In this document: positions 7,266-13,782 of the stretch, in pieces
Layout of the letters: every line of letters starts with the position of its first letter
Position numbering within the stretch: position 1 is the first letter of the stretch
Assembly (NCBI GenBank): GCA_938001995.1
Contig: CALLAV010000333.1
Location: 1 to 13,782 of the forward strand
Origin: an uncultured Amylibacter sp.
GTDB lineage: Bacteria; Pseudomonadota; Alphaproteobacteria; Rhodobacterales; Rhodobacteraceae
Length of the DNA: 13,782 nucleotides
Direction: 5' to 3'
The notes under the pieces: generated by a model
Databases searched by the model: none
What the model was told of the DNA's origin: nothing
Seen by the model: the letters and a program-made list of their open reading frames with translations, nothing else
Translations under genes and position numbers: made by a program

Positions 7266-8427
7266 CAAAGCTCCTCGGTGCTGGATCAACAACGACGACT
7301 TGGCCTTCGCGGAATGTGGCGACTGCCAGCGCGCGTTGGTTTGTGCCATCTGCTCGGAAACGGAATACACCGTTTGCGCCGCTGAAGCCAGCGCTTCGGG
7401 TCAGGGCTTTGCGTGTGAGTGCGTCGCGTGATCCTGTCTGCAACAAAGTGCCAACTGCTCGCATCCCGTCATAGGCTTTACCCGCAAGAAGGTGTGGGCT
7501 TTTACCATAGGCTGCGGAATAGCGTTTTTGAAAGGACGCCGTTGCACTTGTATCGTTGAGTGCGAACAAGGCACCCTGAACACCTGCGCTTGAACGGACT
7601 TGATCAGAAGTTTTGTCCCAACGTGTCAGGCCAATAAACTGTGTGGTGGCAGAGCTGATGCCCGCTTCTGGCAACAATTGCGCGAACACCGGCAACGCAC
7701 CCGCAGCGTCAGCGTCCATCACCAGTGCGGTTGCGCCTGTTTGTTGGATCAGGCCTTTGGTAGCGGAAATCGCAGCCACTGCGCTCTCGTTTGTCAATTC
7801 GTATTTCGCAACACCGACATAGGCCGCACCATTGCGTTTCGCTGCGGATTCAACTGCGTTCGCGGCAACGGTTCCTGCCGCATCTGCACGCACCAAAGCG
7901 GCGATGGATTTTTTACCCTGTGCCGCCGCATAGCCCACAACACGATCAGCCGTATTTGCGAACGTATCGCCAAGGATAAAGACGTTGCCGCCCGCAATGT
8001 CCGGATTGTTGGAAAAGCTGAGCACGTTGATGCTGTTGCCTACAACAGCCGTGCCCGCGGCATTGGCCGCTTGAGCAAACAACGGTCCAACAAGGATTTT
8101 TGCACCCTCATTTGCCGCACGTTGTGCAGCAGCGGCTGCTTGGTTCGCATCGCCTCCCGTTGGATAGATACGCATGTCAATCTTCGCATCACCCATATCC
8201 GCCATAGCCAATTTGGCCGCGTTAATCAGGCTGTTTGCCAGCAATTCCGTTTGCGCATTGCCCGATCCCGAAGGAACCATAAGCCCAACCAGAACGGGTT
8301 TACTCGCGTCGATTTTTGGACCCTGCGAGGCCGTGTTCGTCTCAATACACCCGGCAAGCGCAAGGCCAAGCCCAAGTGTGCCGATCGCCTTCAGCCCAAA
8401 GTTTTTAATGCGGTGCAATGCAGCCAT
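7249..8427 (-). CDS. Periplasmic-binding-fold lipoprotein, penicillin-binding-protein activator type
   Basis: 392 residues. The N-terminus has a basic and hydrophobic signal ending in the lipobox LAGC (24–27), so C27 should be lipidated after signal peptidase II cleavage. The rest looks like a type I periplasmic-binding-protein fold (LivJ/LpoA-C-like): VGLMVPSGSGNAQ (47–59), then a long helix, and ILVGPLFA (111–118). It lacks the N-terminal TPR half of E. coli LpoA. The call rests on the fold and on synteny: it diverges from rsmI–yraN just as lpoA does in enterobacteria. The likely role is helping a bifunctional penicillin-binding protein make peptidoglycan. A branched-chain amino-acid-type binding protein is the alternative, but no ABC transporter genes lie nearby. 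GGGGA sits six bases before the ATG at 8427. It is the first gene of the set with glnD and murJ. Confidence 0.85.
   Translation of the reverse strand: MAALHRIKNFGLKAIGTLGLGLALAGCIETNTASQGPKIDASKPVLVGLMVPSGSGNAQTELLANSLINAAKLAMADMGDAKIDMRIYPTGGDANQAAAAAQRAANEGAKILVGPLFAQAANAAGTAVVGNSINVLSFSNNPDIAGGNVFILGDTFANTADRVVGYAAAQGKKSIAALVRADAAGTVAANAVESAAKRNGAAYVGVAKYELTNESAVAAISATKGLIQQTGATALVMDADAAGALPVFAQLLPEAGISSATTQFIGLTRWDKTSDQVRSSAGVQGALFALNDTSATASFQKRYSAAYGKSPHLLAGKAYDGMRAVGTLLQTGSRDALTRKALTRSAGFSGANGVFRFRADGTNQRALAVATFREGQVVVVDPAPRSFGGTGF
7271..7276 (-). promoter_or_regulatory. Strong ribosome-binding site that fixes the glnD start
   Basis: On the minus strand GAGGAG is followed by CTTTG and then the GTG start at 7265, a spacing of 5 nt. 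The site lies inside the 3' end of the upstream lipoprotein gene, so glnD can start at once as ribosomes finish that gene. Confidence 0.75.
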
Positions 8428-8536
8428 GTTCCATCCCCTTGAATTGGCTGGCCTGTGATGGCCGTTTCATGCAAAAAGCTATGTGCTGCCTACGCGGAAA
8501 TCAACGGTGTGGGAACAAAGAAATGGAATTAGGCTG

Positions 8537-9391
8537 ATGGGCGCTGGAAAAATAGCGGCAGGATTGCACATCGTTGCAACGCCAATTGGGGCTGCACGCG
8601 ATATCACACTGCGCAGTTTGGATATCCTAGCGGGCGCAGATATGTTGGCTGCCGAAGACACCCGCAACACGCGGCGGTTGATGGACATTCACGGCATTAA
8701 ACTCGGGGATCGCCGCTTGGTCGCGTACCACGATCACAACGGCGCGAAGGTGCGCCCGCACATTATTGAAGCGTTACAAGGTGGTGCGTCCGTTGCCTAT
8801 GTCTCGGATGCTGGCACACCTATGGTGGCGGACCCTGGGTTTGACTTGTCCCGTGCGGTTATTGCCGAAGGGTTGCCCGTTTTTGCAGCCCCTGGCGCAT
8901 CGGCAGTTTTGGCAGCACTTTGCGTGTCCGGTCAGCCGACGGATCGGTTTTTCTTTGCAGGCTTCGCACCAAACAAATCGAGCGCACGAAAACGGTTCCT
9001 GATGGAGTTCGAAGCTGTGCCGTCGACACTGGTTTTCTACGAATCGCCCAAACGGATTCTGGCCAGCCTGCGCGATATGATCGCGGTTTACGGCGCAGAA
9101 CGTGCGGTCTCCGTGTGTCGCGAGCTGACCAAGAAATTCGAAGAAGTGCTGCGCGGTTCCTTGCAAGAGGTTCTGGAACAAGTCGAGGCGAAAGAAAGCA
9201 TCAAGGGGGAGATTGTCGTTGTCCTTGGTCCACCTGTCGAAAAAGAAGTCAGTGAAGAAGACATCGACGCTGCTTTGGTGGCTGCGCTGAAAAAAATGCG
9301 CGTTAAAGATGCGGCAGGTGATGTGGCTGCGAAATTTAATCTTCCACGCAAAGAGGTTTATGCACGGGCGTTGGATTTAGATAAATCTTAA
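8537..9391 (+). CDS. rsmI: 16S rRNA (cytidine(1402)-2'-O)-methyltransferase
   Basis: 284 residues from the ATG at 8537, close to E. coli RsmI (286). It uses S-adenosylmethionine to 2'-O-methylate C1402 in the 30S decoding centre. Tetrapyrrole-methylase-fold signatures: HIVATPIG (11–18), AAEDTRNTRRLM (38–49), VAYHDHN (62–68), YVSDAGTPMVADPG (88–101), APGASAVLAAL (118–128) and FYESPKRI (167–174). The C-terminal third carries a family-typical acidic linker and a small helical tail. In-frame GTGs at 8483 and 8507 would lengthen the N-terminus by 18 or 10 residues; GGAA eight bases before 8537 and family length favour the ATG. It diverges from the PBP-activator lipoprotein, and yraN follows closely. 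Confidence 0.94.
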   Translation: MGAGKIAAGLHIVATPIGAARDITLRSLDILAGADMLAAEDTRNTRRLMDIHGIKLGDRRLVAYHDHNGAKVRPHIIEALQGGASVAYVSDAGTPMVADPGFDLSRAVIAEGLPVFAAPGASAVLAALCVSGQPTDRFFFAGFAPNKSSARKRFLMEFEAVPSTLVFYESPKRILASLRDMIAVYGAERAVSVCRELTKKFEEVLRGSLQEVLEQVEAKESIKGEIVVVLGPPVEKEVSEEDIDAALVAALKKMRVKDAAGDVAAKFNLPRKEVYARALDLDKS

Positions 9392-9414
9392 GGCTTTTGA
9401 TCCAATCTGTGCCC

Positions 9415-9783
9415 ATGGATCGGTCAACACGCGGAAAACTCTCCTATCTCAAGGGTCAGGCAGCCGAAGATCAAATCGCGGCGGCCTATGAACGCAATGG
9501 CTTTGACATTGTCGAACGGCGATGGAAAACCAAAGATGGTGAAATCGATTTGGTTGCAAAGCACGGCTCTAAATTTTACTTCATTGAAGTAAAATCCAGT
9601 TCCACTTTTGACAAAGCCGTTGAACAAATTACGCCGTGCCAACAACAACGAATCCACGATGCTGCGCTGTCTTATCTGGCGGATAAGGTAGGTACTCTTG
9701 ATACTGATTGTCGATTTGACGCGGCTTTAGTGGACGGTGCAGGCAACATCAAAATCTTGCCAGGCGCTTTGCTTGCAGCCTAA
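9415..9783 (+). CDS. YraN/UPF0102 family endonuclease-like protein
   Basis: 122 residues from the ATG at 9415. The family has a small PD-(D/E)XK nuclease-like fold related to Holliday-junction resolvases; its cellular role is not settled. Visible features: RGKLSYLKGQAAEDQIAAAY (6–25) as in relatives, DGEIDLVA (41–48) and FIEVKSS (56–62), giving the acid–acid–lysine set E43/D45, E58 and K60. The start was chosen because relatives begin with a short stretch before RG..(N/S)Y..G..AE. An upstream TTG at 9397 and GTG at 9409 are in frame, but no candidate has a well-spaced ribosome-binding site. The gene follows rsmI by only 23 bp, so translation may depend on rsmI. The rsmI–yraN pair is widely conserved. 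Confidence 0.88.
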   Translation: MDRSTRGKLSYLKGQAAEDQIAAAYERNGFDIVERRWKTKDGEIDLVAKHGSKFYFIEVKSSSTFDKAVEQITPCQQQRIHDAALSYLADKVGTLDTDCRFDAALVDGAGNIKILPGALLAA

Positions 9784-9868
9784 ATCCCGTTTTAGATCAC
9801 AGTTTCTTTTCAGTCAGGTTATTGAAACCCCGTCTGCGTTCCGTCATGTATTTGGTAACTTGAAATTC

Positions 9869-9890
9869 CGGTGGTCGAGCACCGCCTTTT
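9869..9890 (+). terminator. Weak hairpin with T-run in the gshB leader
   Basis: CGGTG (9869–9873) and CACCG (9880–9884) form a 5-bp stem with a 6-nt loop, followed by CCTTTT. It could end rsmI–yraN transcripts or act as a weak leader structure, because it ends only 17 nt before the gshB ATG. The stem is short and the T-run has only four bases, so the call is tentative. Upstream, TTGAAA (9822–9827) and CATGTA (9845–9850) are 17 bp apart and could be a poor promoter; the -10 match is too weak to list. Confidence 0.3.
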
Positions 9891-9907
9891 GAAAAGAGAC
9901 ACCAAAC

Positions 9908-10849
9908 ATGACTTTGAAAGTTGCCTTTCAGATGGACCCGATCGAGGCTGTCGATATCAACGCCGACAGCAGTTTCCGCATTGCCGAAGAGGCCCAAGCG
10001 CGGGGGCATGAGTTGTTCTACTACACGCCTGACAAACTAGCGTTTGAAGAGGGGCGCGTGACGGCGCGCGGGCACCGCATGGTGTTGCGCCGTGAGGTTG
10101 GAAATCATGTGACGTTGCAATCCGAAGAAAAGATTGATTTGGCGGATTGGGACGTGGTTTGGCTGCGCCAAGATCCACCGTTTGATATGGGGTATATCAC
10201 GACGACCCACATTCTGGACATGATCCACCCTGACACTTTGGTGGTGAACGATCCGATGTGGGTGCGGAATTATCCTGAAAAGCTGTTGGTGTTGCAGTTC
10301 CCCGATCTGACACCGCCAACGACGATTGCGCGTGATATTGATACCCTTAAGGCGTTCAAGGCAAAACACGAGGACATCATCCTGAAGCCACTTTATGGTA
10401 ACGGCGGCGCAGGTGTGTTTCGTTTGGAACCAGGGGACCGTAACCTCAATTCCTTGCACGAACTGTTTTCAGGCATCAATCGAGAGCCGCTGATCGCGCA
10501 GAAATTCCTGCCAGACGTGGCTGCAGGTGACAAACGTGTGATCCTTGTCGATGGCGAACCTGTTGGTGCAATCAACCGTGTGCCAGCCAAGGGCGAAACG
10601 CGCTCCAACATGCATGTTGGGGGGCGGCCTGAAAAGGTCGGCCTGTCCGAACGGGATCTTGAAATCTGCGCGGCCATTGGTCCTTTGTTGCGTGAAAAGG
10701 GGCAGATTTTTGTTGGGATTGACGTGATCGGCGGCAATCTAACCGAGATCAACGTGACGTCTCCAACTGGTATCCAAGAGCTGGAGCGGTTTGACGGGAT
10801 CAATGTGGCCGAAAAAATTTGGCAAGCGATTGAAAAACGGGTGGGCTAA
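9908..10849 (+). CDS. gshB: Glutathione synthetase
   Basis: 313 residues, the normal length for prokaryotic GshB. It joins gamma-glutamylcysteine and glycine using ATP, the last step of glutathione synthesis. The N-terminus [19 protein letters not shown] (5–23) is typical. The ATP-grasp core includes [14 protein letters not shown] (158–171; K160), [10 protein letters not shown] (207–216), RSNMHVGG (232–239), and the metal- and substrate-binding stretch GIDVIGG (270–276), then [15 protein letters not shown] (278–292; E280, N282). The start ATG has AGAG about 9–10 nt upstream. A 124-bp gap separates it from yraN, so it may have its own promoter. Its stop overlaps the start of the hydrolase gene as TAATG. 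Confidence 0.97.
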   Translation: MTLKVAFQMDPIEAVDINADSSFRIAEEAQARGHELFYYTPDKLAFEEGRVTARGHRMVLRREVGNHVTLQSEEKIDLADWDVVWLRQDPPFDMGYITTTHILDMIHPDTLVVNDPMWVRNYPEKLLVLQFPDLTPPTTIARDIDTLKAFKAKHEDIILKPLYGNGGAGVFRLEPGDRNLNSLHELFSGINREPLIAQKFLPDVAAGDKRVILVDGEPVGAINRVPAKGETRSNMHVGGRPEKVGLSERDLEICAAIGPLLREKGQIFVGIDVIGGNLTEINVTSPTGIQELERFDGINVAEKIWQAIEKRVG

Positions 10850-11748
10850 TGAACTCAATCCGACTGCGACTTTATAGTGCGTTCACACGGGCGGTGATCA
10901 AGCCGTGGCTGCGACGCGCAACCGAGCCTGCCAAGGTTCGTGCGTCCTTTGAAAAGCACGCAGGTCGGATGCATTTGCACCCTCCTTTTGCCACATATCG
11001 CAAGGGTCAGATAAGCGACGTTCCTGTTCTTTGGGTATCGCGCAAGGCGGTCTCCTGTGATGATGTTTTACTTTACATGCACGGTGGCGGGTTCGTTGCT
11101 GGGAGTCCCGACACACACAAACATATGGTGGCTGACCTTGTAGGGCACTTAGGATGCGAAGCCGTCATGCCACGGTATCGCCTTGCGCCAGAACATCCAT
11201 TCCCTGCAGCATTCGAGGATTGTCTGGCGGTTTACCAAGGCCTTTTGGCGCGTGGATTGCGGGCCGATCAGATCATTCTGGGCGGTGACAGTGCGGGCGG
11301 TGCGTTGACTTTGGCGCTGATTGGGCATTTGTCCGATGCGGGTATGGACATGCCCCAAAGCGCCTTTGCATTGAGCCCTGTCGTGGATATGTCGGCGCAG
11401 TTTGACAGCATGACCGAAAACGCCAGAAGTGAGGTTTTGTTGATTGCAGAGCGGTTCGGGGAAATCGGCGCGATGTATGCCTCTGATGCAGATTTAGCCA
11501 ATCCCAAGGCGTCTCCGTTTTATGCGGATTTTGAACGGTGCCCGCCAGTGTTGCTGCACTGTTGTGACGGGGAAGTGTTGCGTGATGATACGCTGGAAAT
11601 GCAGCGTAAGCTGGTTGGTTTGGGCCATGATGTGCTGGTGCGCAGCTTTCCGAATGCCTTTCACGTGTTCCACATAATGCGCGGCCATTTTCCTGAAGCG
11701 CACGCCGCACTCGATGATGTGGTTGCGTTTATCAAGGCGCACCGCTGA
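10849..11748 (+). CDS. Alpha/beta hydrolase, hormone-sensitive-lipase (HSL) type esterase
   Basis: 299 residues with the HSL-family layout. The oxyanion motif HGGGF is at 78–82 (LLYMHGGGFVAGSPDTHKH), the nucleophile is S148 in GGDSAGGAL, PRYRLAPEHPFPAA is at 108–121, and the histidine is H272 in NAFHVFHIM. The acid should lie in CCDGEVLRDD (238–247): either D240 or E242 takes this role, so the spacing differs slightly from the usual DxLxDD. The natural substrate is unknown; short-chain acyl esters are the usual targets of the family. The ATG shares one base with the gshB stop (TAATG), implying co-translation with glutathione synthetase. Its 3' end overlaps the convergent comM end by 17 bp. 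Confidence 0.88.
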   Translation: MNSIRLRLYSAFTRAVIKPWLRRATEPAKVRASFEKHAGRMHLHPPFATYRKGQISDVPVLWVSRKAVSCDDVLLYMHGGGFVAGSPDTHKHMVADLVGHLGCEAVMPRYRLAPEHPFPAAFEDCLAVYQGLLARGLRADQIILGGDSAGGALTLALIGHLSDAGMDMPQSAFALSPVVDMSAQFDSMTENARSEVLLIAERFGEIGAMYASDADLANPKASPFYADFERCPPVLLHCCDGEVLRDDTLEMQRKLVGLGHDVLVRSFPNAFHVFHIMRGHFPEAHAALDDVVAFIKAHR

Positions 11749-13243
11749 CAAGACGATAGCTGATTGCCTCGGCCACATGGGGCTTTTGTACGGACTCCGA
11801 TCCTGCCAAATCCGCGATGGTGCGCGAGACCCGCAAAATTCGGTGATAGCCGCGGGCCGAAAGCTTGAATTTATCCGCAGCCTTGTTCAGCAGATCTGAT
11901 CCTTCGCTGTCAGGCGTTGCAATCTCTTCAAGTTGCGCCCCTTCGGCATCTGCGTTTTGGCGCAGGCCTTTGTGATCTGCGAAGCGATCCCTTTGAATTT
12001 GTCGGGCTGTCGCCACACGTTTCGCAATGGTTTCAGACGTTTCGCCATCATCGGGCAGGGTCAGATCGGTCATAGAGACAGGGGGCACTTCGACACGTAT
12101 GTCAAAGCGATCCATCAGCGGGCCAGAAATTTTACCAAGGTAATCCTGCCCGCAAATTGGCACACGTGCGCAAGCCCGTTCGGCATCGGCAAGATATCCA
12201 CAACGGCACGGGTTGGCGGCTGAAATAAGCATGAAACGGCAAGGATAGGTAACGTGATTGTTCGCACGCGCCACCATGACGGAGCCTGTTTCCAGAGGTT
12301 GGCGCAGGGTTTCAAGGACTTGGCGCGTAAACTCGGGCAGCTCATCGAGAAACAGGACGCCATTGTGCGCGAGGGAAATTTCTCCCGGTTTCGCACCACG
12401 CCCACCGCCGACAAGCGCTGCCATTGATGCCGTGTGGTGTGGGTCGCGAAACGGCCGCGTTTTTGAAATGCCGCCCGAAGACAGCAATCCTGCCAGCGAG
12501 TGTATCATAGAGGTTTCTAAGGCCTCTTCAGCTTCCAACGCGGGAAGCAGACCCGGAATGCGGGCCGCCATCATGGATTTGCCTGATCCAGGCGAGCCGA
12601 CAAAAAACAAATGGTGACGGCCCGCAGCGGCGATTTCCAAAGCCCGTTTCGCCCGTTCTTGCCCCTTCACATCACTCATGCATTTGGTGTTTTGCTCCAG
12701 CTTCACTTCACCCGGCTGTGCAGGGGGCAGCGTATTGCGCCCGCGAAAGTGGTTCATACATTCCAGCAGTGAAGAAGGGGCAATGACTTGAACTGCGCCA
12801 ACCCACGCGGCCTCGGCCCCGCAATCGGCAGGACAGACGAGGTTGCAATCCGCCTCGGCAGCGGCAAGTGCGGCAGGCAGGGTTCCGATGACGGCAATGA
12901 GTTTCCCATCTAGCGACAATTCCCCAAGGGCCACTTGACGGGCGACTTCGTCTTGCGGGATCACGTCCATCGCAGCCATCAAGGCAAGGGCGATGGGCAG
13001 GTCGAAATGCGATCCTTCTTTAGTGATATCGGCTGGAGACAAGTTGATTGTGATGCGTTTGGACGGCAGTGCAAGGTTCATGGACGACATTGCAGAGCGC
13101 ACACGTTCTTTTGCCTCTGAAACAGCTTTGTCGGGCAAGCCAACGATGTTGAACGCAGGCATTCCCGGTGAAAGAGAGCACTGGACTTCGACCAAGCGGG
13201 CTTCGACCCCGTGAAAAGCAACCGTATAGGCGCGTGCGACCAT
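11732..13243 (-). CDS. comM: ComM/YifB family AAA+ ATPase (magnesium-chelatase-like)
   Basis: 503 residues, the family norm. ComM is a ring helicase that drives branch migration when incoming single-stranded DNA recombines into the chromosome. Domains: an N-terminal S16/Lon-like fold (about 1–165, with FNIVGLPDKAVSEAKERVRSA and NLSPADITKEGSHFDLPIAL), then an AAA+ module with Walker A GSPGSGKS (216–223), Walker B VLFLDE (296–301) and arginine-bearing LMDRFDIRVEV (376–386), then an Mg-chelatase C-terminal helical domain. A four-cysteine set in NPCRCGY…C…C (C346, C348, C358, C364) is usual for ComM. The ATG at 13243 fits the conserved MVARAYT start, with GGA seven bases upstream. The gene ends 17 bp inside the convergent hydrolase gene. 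The 49-bp upstream gap holds a nested inverted repeat with a CtrA-like core. Confidence 0.95.
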   Translation of the reverse strand: MVARAYTVAFHGVEARLVEVQCSLSPGMPAFNIVGLPDKAVSEAKERVRSAMSSMNLALPSKRITINLSPADITKEGSHFDLPIALALMAAMDVIPQDEVARQVALGELSLDGKLIAVIGTLPAALAAAEADCNLVCPADCGAEAAWVGAVQVIAPSSLLECMNHFRGRNTLPPAQPGEVKLEQNTKCMSDVKGQERAKRALEIAAAGRHHLFFVGSPGSGKSMMAARIPGLLPALEAEEALETSMIHSLAGLLSSGGISKTRPFRDPHHTASMAALVGGGRGAKPGEISLAHNGVLFLDELPEFTRQVLETLRQPLETGSVMVARANNHVTYPCRFMLISAANPCRCGYLADAERACARVPICGQDYLGKISGPLMDRFDIRVEVPPVSMTDLTLPDDGETSETIAKRVATARQIQRDRFADHKGLRQNADAEGAQLEEIATPDSEGSDLLNKAADKFKLSARGYHRILRVSRTIADLAGSESVQKPHVAEAISYRLVSGAP

Positions 13244-13250
13244 TGTATGT

Positions 13251-13286
13251 CCAACCCACGTTAAGAATGGTTAACGCTACGGTTGG
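13251..13286. promoter_or_regulatory. Nested inverted repeat with CtrA-like core upstream of comM
   Basis: The outer arms are CCAACC (13251–13256) and GGTTGG (13281–13286). The inner arms are CGTTAA (13259–13264) and TTAACG (13271–13276) around a 6-nt centre. Read toward comM, the core is GTTAACCATTCTTAAC. This has the TTAACCAT half-site of CtrA and a second TTAA, but with a 6-bp instead of a 7-bp spacer. The element ends 8 bp before the comM ATG. That position could overlap a start site, or form a hairpin in the leader that hides the ribosome-binding region. It fills most of the gap between the GST-family gene and comM. Confidence 0.5.
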
Positions 13287-13292
13287 GATGGT

Positions 13293-13782
13293 TTATTTTT
13301 GGTAAACGGTCATGAATTTTCCCCATGCTTCTGGGTCCGCGACTGTTTTATCACGGCAGAATGGGTTGCAGAAACCAAAGGTGCGGCCGTCTAATTCAAG
13401 AAAGTGGGTTGGTGATTTCCCCGAATATGGACACTGCGCGTTTTCGGAAGGCCCTGCTTCTACGGCTTTGGCGTTCAGTGGCTTTGACCCTGTCCAAGCG
13501 GCCGTTGATAAATCTAGATCATACCCCGATTGCACGTGGTTCTGCGCAAAAGCCATAGCGCGCCAGCGGCGGAAGTTGGGTTCGTTGAGGTGGGCCGCAA
13601 CGTAGTCCGAGACAACTCGGGATTGGGGCAAATTGTAGGTCGCGAGCCGTGTGGCAGCGGGAGCGTAGAACACGTCAGCGATGGAATATTTGCCAAACAG
13701 CCAAGGGCCATTCGCGCCGTGGGTTTCACGGCAAAGCTCCCAGAGTTCAGTCAGTCGTGTCACGTCGGCCAACACAGCATTG
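13293..13782 (-). CDS. Glutathione S-transferase family protein with C-terminal cysteine module, 5' part missing
   Basis: The frame is open to the right edge, so the thioredoxin-like N-terminal half lies outside the window; 163 residues are visible. The helical GST C-terminal domain is clear from WLFGKYSIADVFYAPAATRL, the conserved SIADVFYAP helix motif. Counting from the GTG at 13775, which is not necessarily the true start, a linker at about 95–113 leads into a short module at 115–160. This module contains CPYSGK, a beta-rich THFLELDGRTFGF stretch and CNPFCRDK (cysteines 115, 136, 140). It resembles YHS/TRASH-like metal-binding fingers, and I recall similar tails on Rhodobacteraceae GST-like proteins. 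The role may be glutathione-dependent detoxification or metal-linked redox work; the substrate is unknown. It lies upstream of comM on the same strand. Confidence 0.8.
   Translation of the reverse strand, partial: NAVLADVTRLTELWELCRETHGANGPWLFGKYSIADVFYAPAATRLATYNLPQSRVVSDYVAAHLNEPNFRRWRAMAFAQNHVQSGYDLDLSTAAWTGSKPLNAKAVEAGPSENAQCPYSGKSPTHFLELDGRTFGFCNPFCRDKTVADPEAWGKFMTVYQK

Noticed and set aside
7266..7370. Extension of glnD upstream to an in-frame start at 7370, adding 35 residues.
   Set aside because: The added part lies wholly inside the lipoprotein gene in another frame and lacks a ribosome-binding site. The GTG at 7265 has GAGGAG at ideal distance.
7600..8442. 280-codon open frame opposite the PBP-activator lipoprotein.
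   Set aside because: Antisense shadow rich in Cys, Arg and His with no domain signature.
8448..8464. GGCC…GGCC repeat in the lipoprotein/rsmI gap, considered as a shared operator.
   Set aside because: The 4-bp self-complementary arms are too short to support a call.
8483..8536. Longer rsmI starting at the GTG at 8483.
   Set aside because: No convincing ribosome-binding site, and the extra 18 residues do not look like RsmI. The ATG at 8537 gives the normal family length.
9397..9414. TTG or GTG starts giving a yraN product up to 6 residues longer.
   Set aside because: The nearest purine run, AAGG, is only 3 nt from the TTG at 9397, and relatives start at the position of the ATG at 9415.
1..13782. 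Search for defence systems, toxin–antitoxin pairs, phage genes, insertion sequences, CRISPR repeats and tRNA genes.
   Set aside because: Every long stretch is explained by core metabolic, envelope or DNA-processing genes; no direct repeats, transposase motifs or cloverleaf patterns were seen by eye.

Overview
The window looks like a chromosomal housekeeping segment of an alphaproteobacterium, most likely the Roseobacter group of the Rhodobacteraceae. The reasons are the gene content and order (PBP-activator lipoprotein–glnD–murJ next to trpS, and divergent rsmI–yraN–gshB), the rhomboid-like protein typical of that group, a GST-family protein with a C-terminal cysteine module, CtrA-type TTAA-N6/7-TTAA sites, and moderately GC-rich coding. 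Almost every base is coding. The longest intergenic gaps are about 110–140 bp. I see no tRNA, rRNA, CRISPR array, insertion sequence, phage gene or attachment site, and no gene whose base use stands out as foreign.

Left part (1–2848). A Tat-exported PhoX-type alkaline phosphatase runs off the left edge on the minus strand (1–914). Its upstream region carries an 18-bp two-repeat Pho box (1032–1049) and a CtrA-like box (999–1014). Next upstream on the same strand is trpS (1053–2075), and divergent from it is a rhomboid-like membrane protein that seems to have lost the catalytic histidine (about 2153–2848).

Middle part (2884–8427, minus strand). A periplasmic-binding-fold lipoprotein (PBP-activator type), glnD and murJ form a tightly packed operon. 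glnD starts 17 nt inside the lipoprotein gene, behind a strong ribosome-binding site. glnD and murJ share an ATGA overlap. This joins nitrogen sensing (GlnD) and envelope synthesis (lipid II flippase, PBP activator) in one transcript.

Right part (8537–13782). Divergent from the lipoprotein are rsmI (16S rRNA 2'-O-methyltransferase) and yraN. A leader with a small hairpin follows, then gshB (glutathione synthetase) overlapped by an HSL-type alpha/beta hydrolase. The hydrolase runs tail-to-tail into comM (minus strand), overlapping by 17 bp. Upstream of comM are a nested inverted repeat containing a CtrA-like site and the end of a GST-family gene cut by the right edge.

I found no convincing undescribed multi-gene system. 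The points most worth checking are the regulatory sites (Pho box plus CtrA-like box at phoX, CtrA-like element at comM), the rhomboid with a Cys in place of the catalytic His, and the cysteine module fused to the GST.
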